Part shown: positions 8,956 through 15,046 of the stretch, one piece after another
Layout: the number at the start of each line of letters is the position of its first letter
Position numbering within the stretch: the stretch's first letter is position 1
Source of the DNA: Conidiobolus incongruus B7586
Taxonomy: Eukaryota > Entomophthoromycota > Entomophthoromycetes > Entomophthorales > Conidiobolaceae
DNA length: 15,046 bases
NCBI GenBank assembly: GCA_000697335.1
Contig: JNEM01006269.1
Location: 1 to 15,046 of the forward strand
Direction of reading: 5' to 3'
Position numbers and translations under genes: made by a program
Notes under the pieces: model-generated
What the model was told of the DNA's origin: nothing
Database searches by the model: none
What the model saw: only the letters and a program-made list of their open reading frames with translations

Positions 8956-10281
8956 AGATAAGCAATCTCGAATAATATTAAAGATTAAAATTGCTGCATT
9001 AATGATGGTTGTAAACAATTAAAGAGTGGAAAATGGAATTTTTGACACGATTCAAGTTTTCAACTAAATTGTGAAACTGAATTTAAATTGGGATTCAATT
9101 TCAAAGGTAAATTAAATTTTTCCCAGTTTCAACTGTATTCAATTATAAAGAACAGGAGGTTCAATATGATAATTTTAATAATAAATTACTGTTATAAGTA
9201 CACAAGTGAAAAAAAGTCTTACTTTAAAATTAATTATCAATAACCCCATTATCGTCTTGAGATTCAATACAACAGAAAAAAGCCATATTTGGCACCCCAT
9301 TAACCTTTAATTCTGTTTATCTAATTTCCCTGTTAAGGTTTGTGAAATAGAAGCTTCATCCCCAGCATCATAAAACACTAGCCGAATCTGATCACAAATA
9401 ATCTTACTGTGATCTATCTATAGAATGATCTGAATACATAAACAATTAGGGAGTTTTCTTGATTTGCTATTATTGTTGGGATTTGAGTGTTACCTCAATG
9501 ATGTAAATTTTTCAATTTTCGCAAGGTTATTAGAGCTTATATTGATTATTGTAGCTTTATTATTGATAAAAGATTTTTTTGGTGAATTTATTGTTGTCAC
9601 AAATGATTCTAATGTTTTATAGTATAGTTGAATATCAAAGAATATTTGCTATAATGAAATTATAAAGCATAGTTGATAGATAAATTTATTCAATATAATC
9701 CAATATTTTCAAATTCATAAAATTCAAATTGGTTCGTTGCTACCTTCATAATAATTCTTCATTTTATTTTAACTTTTAATCAAAACTATTGTACTCACAA
9801 TATTAGATAATAAAGTTTGAACAACCAAATATATTTTTAGGAAAATCAAAATACCCACTCTCATGAATATAACAAAACCGTTCTGTTTAGAGCTTTGACT
9901 ATACTTAGTTACTGATAAAAAAATTTTCTAAGCAATTTCGAAGCTTCTCAAAGTATTTATAACAATATTATTCAGAATAAAAATAAAGATGCAATATTAA
10001 TTGGAGATTGGGAAAAAGATTCAAATTTGGTTTAATTAATATATCGTTGGAAAGGCTGTTGATCTGTGGAATAGCCTAGAGTATGATTTGAATAAATATA
10101 ATAATAATGAAAATATAGAAGCATATGAAATGGGAATAAGGAATATTTAAAAAAAAATAAGTATAATAAGATATTAAAGAAAAAAAAATATTTGAAATAG
10201 TGTAGTAAGATAGCAATGATAAATAAAAAAAATCGTGCATTGAAATAATAACTATTAAGCTATAATCTAAAAAAGTACTAA
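8956..10281. other. Intergenic DNA with one more complex island
   Basis: Most of this is AT-rich with no gene. The stretch 9240-9440 is less AT-biased. On the minus strand it holds a 36-codon frame containing IRLVFYDAGDEASISQTLTG, followed downstream by an 18-codon ATG frame (MAFFCCIESQDDNGVIDN). Neither is long enough to claim as a gene, and they are in different frames. They could be exons of a small gene, a remnant, or chance. From about 9440 to 10281 I see nothing beyond A/T runs. Confidence 0.5.
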
Positions 10282-10353
10282 TCTTCGATAGTATAGTGGT
10301 GAGTATACCCGCCTGTCACGCGGGTGACCTGGGTTCAATTCCCAGTCGGAGAG
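10282..10353 (+). tRNA. tRNA-Asp (anticodon GUC)
   Basis: A 72-nt cloverleaf with acceptor stem TCTTCGA/TCGGAGA (one T-G pair) and discriminator G. The anticodon arm is CCCGC-CTGTCAC-GCGGG with no mismatch; anticodon GTC reads Asp GAC/GAT. The T-arm is CTGGG-TTCAATT-CCCAG, with B box GGTTCAATTCC. There is no intron and no encoded CCA. A run of six T about 25 nt downstream is the nearest Pol III stop. Confidence 0.95.
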
Positions 10354-10810
10354 TTGGAGAACAATATCTAATAATTAAATTTTTTAAAATATTATTCTGT
10401 TTTAATTTTATTATAATTATTATATCTAAGTTTCATTGTAAATTCAAAGTTTTAAAAAATATTTCAAAATTATTTATAACATATTAAATTAAATATTTTT
10501 ATTTTATAAATTTTGATTAAATTTAAAAAAATTTTATATTATATATATATATATATTTCAAATTTTGAATTTTATTGCTATAAATATTCAATACTTTATC
10601 TTTCACAGTCAAAATGTATATATTAGTTTGAATGATTTTTATTAGATTTATAAATATTATTACATCAAAAATACATATAATTTATAAATTATAATTTGCA
10701 TCATCAATGGTCAAAGAACAAGATCACGAATAAGACAGGGTACCCCAAATTCTAAAGCTGGTTTATTTTATAATAAGCTCCTCCTTTATGTTATATCACT
10801 ACTTCGAGAA
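10354..10810. other. AT-rich intergenic DNA with AT microsatellite
   Basis: A pure (AT)n tract runs 10541-10556. The composition is very AT-rich up to about 10700. From about 10700 it rises in GC toward the micropeptide gene on the minus strand, so 10700-10810 may be its 3' untranslated region. No gene was seen. Confidence 0.5.
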
Positions 10811-10831
10811 TTAATCGGATGGTGGTTTTCC

Positions 10832-10939
10832 CTAACCATCAGTTCTGTCACGAGAGTCGGCATCGGGACTTGGAGGATTGTTTACGGGAACTGCAAGTGC
10901 AGTAGCCATTATCAAACAGATCCTAAATTTGTATAGCAT
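10832..10939 (-). CDS. Secreted proline-containing micropeptide A (35 aa)
   Basis: The ATG at 10939 opens a 35-codon frame ending in TAG. Residues 1-16 (MLYKFRICLIMATALA) form a short signal peptide with a basic start, hydrophobic core and an ALA cleavage motif. The predicted mature peptide begins VPVNNPPSPDADSRDRTDG. It aligns codon for codon over the first 19 codons with two further small genes at 12097 and 14352, and all three reach (V/I)PV at codons 17-19. GC content is well above the flanks. Past the TAG the same frame reads GKPPSD then TAA at 10811-10813, resembling the KPP tail of the gene at 14352. So this copy may have gained an early stop, or the TAG may be read through. Its function is unknown; I recognise no family. 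An effector, signalling or wall peptide would all fit a secreted product, which is inference. Confidence 0.55.
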   Translation of the reverse strand: MLYKFRICLIMATALAVPVNNPPSPDADSRDRTDG

Positions 10940-12096
10940 GTCGAATATACACCATGATTAATAAGCTAAGTATAGAGTTGAATCTAAAACTTTCCCACAG
11001 CTTCTTAAGCTTACTTTAATAATATACAATACGTTCCTATATATCATTTACAACAAACTGTAACAATAATATGAGTTAATGAAATCACCGATTTTAGATG
11101 AAATCATTATTTGAATTATTAGGTTATTTTAATTTTTTTGTAATATAAATTATTGAAACTAAATAAAACGAAGAATTTACTAGCGAATATACCTATGTTA
11201 TTCTTTATAACTTTATTTTAATGATATAATAAATATCTCATAAAGTTATCACTGCTGCATAGTTACATTAATAATCATCTTATTTTCAATGATCTATAAT
11301 TTTTAAATGTTAAAATATATAATTCAATATTGATTTCTTGAAACCAATTAATAATATTCCGAGTCATATTTAAAATAATAAAATTATAGAATGAGGTAAT
11401 TTTGATCATGATATGAGTATTATTGTTTAATAAAAAGTTGAAATAGGTTAATAATCATATAAAATCCTTGAAATTAATACAACTCAAATAGAGCTAATCT
11501 TACCAATGTTTGAATTCGGATATTCTTTCATGGTACCATTCAATAGCAAAAACGTTTATTTTATTCAATAATATATAAAATATAAAATATACTACCATTA
11601 AAGCATACAAGTTGAAATTTTTTTAAAATATTTGCCGTCATTTACAATTTAAATTCTTAAAGATTGTAAATTTTATATTTGTGACAGCTAATTGGAAACC
11701 ATTTTGAAAAATATATAAATATTCATAATAAAAATCAAACATTTTTAAATGATTTGATCAATATTATATTTGAAAAGAGTGGAAACATTTCCAATTGATT
11801 TACATTATGTGATATGATGTATTCAAAGCTATGAATGTTTTTAGGTATATTACTTTTATACTTTAAAGTAAGTTATTAATTTTAATATCACAATATTTTA
11901 ATTTTTAACATGAATTAAAAGATCGAATGATTTAATCAATTTTTTATCAGTTCACTAATTAGCTTATTTGTTACATTATGTTGCAAGAGATTTGAATTTG
12001 ATGTATTCAGTATATAACAATTCATTAAGTACAAGAAATATTCAATCTCAGTTCAAAGCTACGCTATTGTAATTTTTCATTTTTATCAACTTTAGA
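10940..12096. other. AT-rich DNA between micropeptide genes A and B
   Basis: The spacer between two small genes transcribed away from each other. No long frame, RNA gene or repeat ends are visible. A TATATAA at 12011-12017 lies about 85 bp before the first ATG of the copy at 12097 and is a possible promoter element. Confidence 0.5.
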
Positions 12097-12243
12097 ATGT
12101 TATATAAGTGAATAGTATATACGATGATGGCTTCAGCTTGGGCAGTCCCTGTAGGTGAAGATACTCGTTCTGAAGGAGATCCTCCAGCTCCAGTTACGGA
12201 GCCTCCAGAAAAACACGATACTGGTCCAAAACTTCCTGAATAA
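12097..12243 (+). pseudogene. Micropeptide B, homologous copy with a stop in the leader
   Basis: From ATG at 12097 the frame reads MLYK, then TGA at codon 5 (12109-12111). It continues open to TAA at 12241-12243, 48 codons in all counted through the stop. Codon positions 1-19 align without gaps to the genes at 10939 and 14352, including MLYK (as in copy A), W15 (as in copy C) and VPV at 17-19. The tail PPEKHDTGPKLPE matches PPEKPDSGSKPPQ of copy C, and a 13-base stretch CCTCCAGAAAAAC is identical between them. Translation could alternatively start at the ATG at 12124, giving 39 aa (MMASAWAVPV...), but that product lacks a hydrophobic signal core. The sequence downstream of the stop looks well preserved. 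A degrading copy is the simplest reading; internal start or stop read-through are alternatives. Confidence 0.55.
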
Positions 12244-14351
12244 TTTATCAATACTTTTAACCTTGATAATTTCATTGTCAAAATTCCTCAAATTATATAT
12301 TTATATATTATGAACATTATTTATAACTCGGCTAATAAATATTTTTAAATTATTATTACATTATTTTATACATCTAAAAATTCTAAAATTATACCAATTT
12401 TTCAATTTTTAAAATACTATTTTGATAGAATACTTTTTTGAGTATTTACATTTTGGATGTTTTCAAAATTTCATTCATCATATCCATCAATTCAGAGGCA
12501 TCAATTAATGAATTTAAACAATTATATTATATTATATATGAACTTAGAACAGAATATTTAACTTAATTACAATTTAATTATTCTATTAACTTTGTTACTA
12601 ATCAGTTCGTATTGGGAAAGAATAGTAAAATCAATGATTTATATTAATCATTTTAGTAATTATTATAATCATATAGTTATCAATAAAGGATAATATTTAA
12701 AAAAATCATTATATTGATCATAATACTATATTTTGCTGATTTTTATTAAAATTTAATCAAAATTTCATAATTTTATTATCGTTGTATTTTTTAATGATAG
12801 GATTGTAGTTGATAATAATTAAATTAATCTAACCATTAATAATTTTTTTATACCAATTATATGTCTTAATATTATTCTTAAATCATAATATATTATTTAT
12901 ATGGAGCTATTGAACTGTTGATTAATTTATATATAGTATTAATATTTATAAATAATCTAAACTCTAAATAACAATCTTTATTCAAATTATCATTATATAT
13001 AATAATTAATTTTATAATAAATTATTTTTTTCAAATTATATTATAATTCTATTAAATCTTATTATTTTAATTAATTTATATTTTAAATAGTTATATATAT
13101 AATTAATTATTATCTTTAGTTATTATTTAATTAATAATATTTCATTTCTATATAATATCAACAGTTGGTTTAGGATATAATCAAAATATTATATATAGAC
13201 TGAATTTAAATATATTAATCATTTTTAATATATTTTCCCTTATTATTAATAATTTTATTTATTTGTTAATTCACCTATAAATTATGAATATTATCTATAA
13301 TTTATATTCAAAATATAAAAATAGTTCTCCTTTGCTAATTATTGACATTTAATACAAACTCAATAGAGTGTTCTTTGTACTAATAATTTATATGATATAT
13401 TTAGCTAACCCTGTTTTTGTATGTATAAAATTTTGTTTCAAATAAATTTCTTTTTATAAAACAAAAAGATATTTTCTACAGTAATCAATATAATATACTT
13501 AGGAATAATAAAGAATTCGATATTGGGAAATATTTACTAAATTCACTGATCAGTAATATATTAAATAACTATAAAAGAATTAAATTTTTAATATATTAAT
13601 ATATTAATATATTATTATTGTTAATACAATATTCATATGTTTATTCATTTCTCTTATTTAATTTTCATTCAGGCTTGAATATGGCTTTAAAAAGATTTTA
13701 AACATCATTTCAACGGATATAAGCTAAAATATATTTTACCAATGTAACTATATTTGGTAAATGATTTCTTTTATATATAATATTATATTCGTTTTAAAAA
13801 TATTCCTTATTAATGATTGAATATATTTTCCTAAAAAATATTTTCAAAATCCTTTTTATATTCATCTTAATAAACACTAATTTAAGTCATAATTAAAATA
13901 TTAAAAATGTTGAAATTAAATTTAAAATCTTGATTAGTTTTTTTTGATGATTTTGAACTATAAAAAATGAAAAATGGTATTATATTTAGTATTATACCAT
14001 CAAGCCCAAAATAGTATTATTATATCATTCAAACTTTTTCAAAGCTTTTAAGTTTTAACTTTAAAAATTTTATCGTTTATTTGTATTAGCAATATTGACA
14101 AAATATATTCATATTATTGTTAAGTATAGTTTTATATAGTTTTGTATATGTTTTAAAATATTAAAAAAGAAATAACTCCAATATACTAAATGATATCATT
14201 CAAAGCACTTAAATCATAAGTTACGTTGGATGTAACAATTTATTGCAAACATCAGGAACAAAATTTAGTATTTAATAGGATTGGAAAGCATTTAAAATTA
14301 TAACAAATTGAATATTTTCATTGATATTAACTGCCAAGTATTTTATTCAGT
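12244..14351. other. Very AT-rich DNA, no gene
   Basis: Among the most AT-rich parts of the window. It contains an 8-bp ATATTAAT tandem repeat (nearly three units) at 13591-13614 and many short A/T palindromes. All frames are dense with stops. No RNA gene, terminal repeats or coding remnants could be supported. Confidence 0.65.
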
Positions 14352-14486
14352 ATGCAATACATATTAACAATATCATTAATTGTATCTACCATATGGTCAA
14401 TACCAGTAAACGGTCCTTTGAATTCTCCCGATCCAACTCCTGATCCTCCAGAAAAACCTGATAGTGGTTCAAAACCTCCTCAATGA
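14352..14486 (+). CDS. Secreted proline-rich micropeptide C (44 aa)
   Basis: This is the most intact member of the family. The ATG at 14352 opens 44 codons ending in TGA. Residues 1-16 (MQYILTISLIVSTIWS) are a hydrophobic leader typical of a signal peptide, and cleavage after residue 16 or at G21 is plausible. The rest (IPVNGPLNSPDPTP, then DPPEKPDSGSKPPQ) is short, proline-rich, polar and free of cysteine. It aligns gap-free over codons 1-19 with the copies at 10939 and 12097 and shares the PPEK(x)D(x)G(x)K(x)P tail with the latter. The coding segment is far less AT-rich than its flanks and stops sharply at the TGA. The lack of cysteines argues against a disulphide-stabilised defensin-like peptide. 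No known family is recognised and the function is unknown. Being secreted is inferred from the leader only. Confidence 0.65.
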   Translation: MQYILTISLIVSTIWSIPVNGPLNSPDPTPDPPEKPDSGSKPPQ

Positions 14487-15046
14487 ACCCACCCGATTTT
14501 CAATTTAATTATTGAAATTTCTTTTGAGTGATTTTGAAATCTCTATACTCATATATATATATATATTCAAATTAATAAATAATAATTTGGAACTAAATTA
14601 ATTCTATTATTGTGTTATGAGTTAATAAGTTTATTAAGAAAAATATTTATCTAATAATGTTAAATATTATTAATTTTATTTAATTTTTAAAACACATAAT
14701 ATATAATTATAATTTTTATTTTAATTTTCGAATTCAGATTTAAATACTTGATTATCTGTCAAATTGAATACAATGTTATATATATACATATAATAAATTA
14801 AGTACTATAACCTATCAATAACTTAATGTTTTCATTCGAAAAATTATTAATTTTTTTGAACTATTAATTTAAAGTATTATTATATCAATTAATTATTAGG
14901 TTTGATTTTAACAAAGTAAATAAATTTGATTAATAATATTAAAAATTAATAACAAAACTTTTATATAATAAAAAAATTTAATATTTTAGCCATTTTTTAT
15001 AAATTTGAAATCAAAATCTATAATTGTTTTTATATTTTATTTATCA
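14487..15046. other. AT-rich 3' flank with AT microsatellite
   Basis: An (AT)8 tract lies at 14551-14566, about 65 bp past the stop of micropeptide C. The rest is AT-rich with no frame of note up to the window edge. Confidence 0.6.

Noticed and set aside
10296-10487. 63-codon plus-strand frame
   Set aside because: It begins inside tRNA-Asp; its first 20 residues are a translated tRNA and the rest is AT-rich flank.
10541-10556. AT tracts here and at 14551-14566 as possible element ends
   Set aside because: They are simple microsatellites without target-site duplications or linked coding remnants.
10752-10836. Possible intron at the end of micropeptide A (GTTAGG to CTTTAG)
   Set aside because: Splicing would replace the KPP tail shared with the other copies by an unrelated sequence, and neither relative shows an intron there.
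11500-11571. Possible fourth micropeptide (MVPFNSKNVYFIQ)
   Set aside because: Only a few residues resemble the VPVN motif; leader and tail do not match the family.
12048-12281. 77-codon minus-strand frame
   Set aside because: It is antisense to micropeptide B, which has two homologues on its own strand with matching codons.

Overview
This window looks like AT-rich nuclear DNA from a fungus. The reasons are three CorA-type proteins of the fungal ALR1/MNR2 style, a short 57-nt GT-AG intron with a branch-site-like TATTAAT, two eukaryotic tRNA genes without encoded CCA, and islands of ordinary coding composition in a very AT-rich background. An early-diverging lineage such as Conidiobolus is my guess, from composition and intron size only.

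Layout. 1-2605: AT-rich DNA with no convincing gene, ending in a TATA-like promoter. 2606-3984 (+): first CorA-family gene, preceded by a 16-codon upstream ORF whose stop overlaps the main start. 4696-6039 (-): second CorA-family gene, convergent with the first and a close paralogue, with a three-copy 10-bp motif in its promoter. 7000-7071 (-): tRNA-Gly(UCC). 7296-8915 (-): third, divergent, one-intron CorA-family gene whose signature GMN reads GMR. 8916-10281: mostly AT-rich, with one more complex island at about 9240-9440. 10282-10353 (+): tRNA-Asp(GUC). 10354-15046: very AT-rich DNA containing three tiny, clearly related genes (10832-10939 on -, 12097-12243 on +, 14352-14486 on +). These encode secreted proline-rich micropeptides of 35-48 codons.

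How they fit together. The first two CorA proteins keep the pore residues and should be working Mg2+ (or related divalent cation) channels, probably homo- or hetero-pentamers. The third keeps the fold but lacks the pore signature, so a regulatory or non-transporting role is possible. The micropeptides are the least explained part of the window. All three align codon for codon over a 19-codon leader ending in (V/I)PV, and two share a PPEK...D.G.K.P tail. One has a full signal peptide and intact frame, one is intact but shorter, and one has a stop inside the leader. I do not recognise the family.
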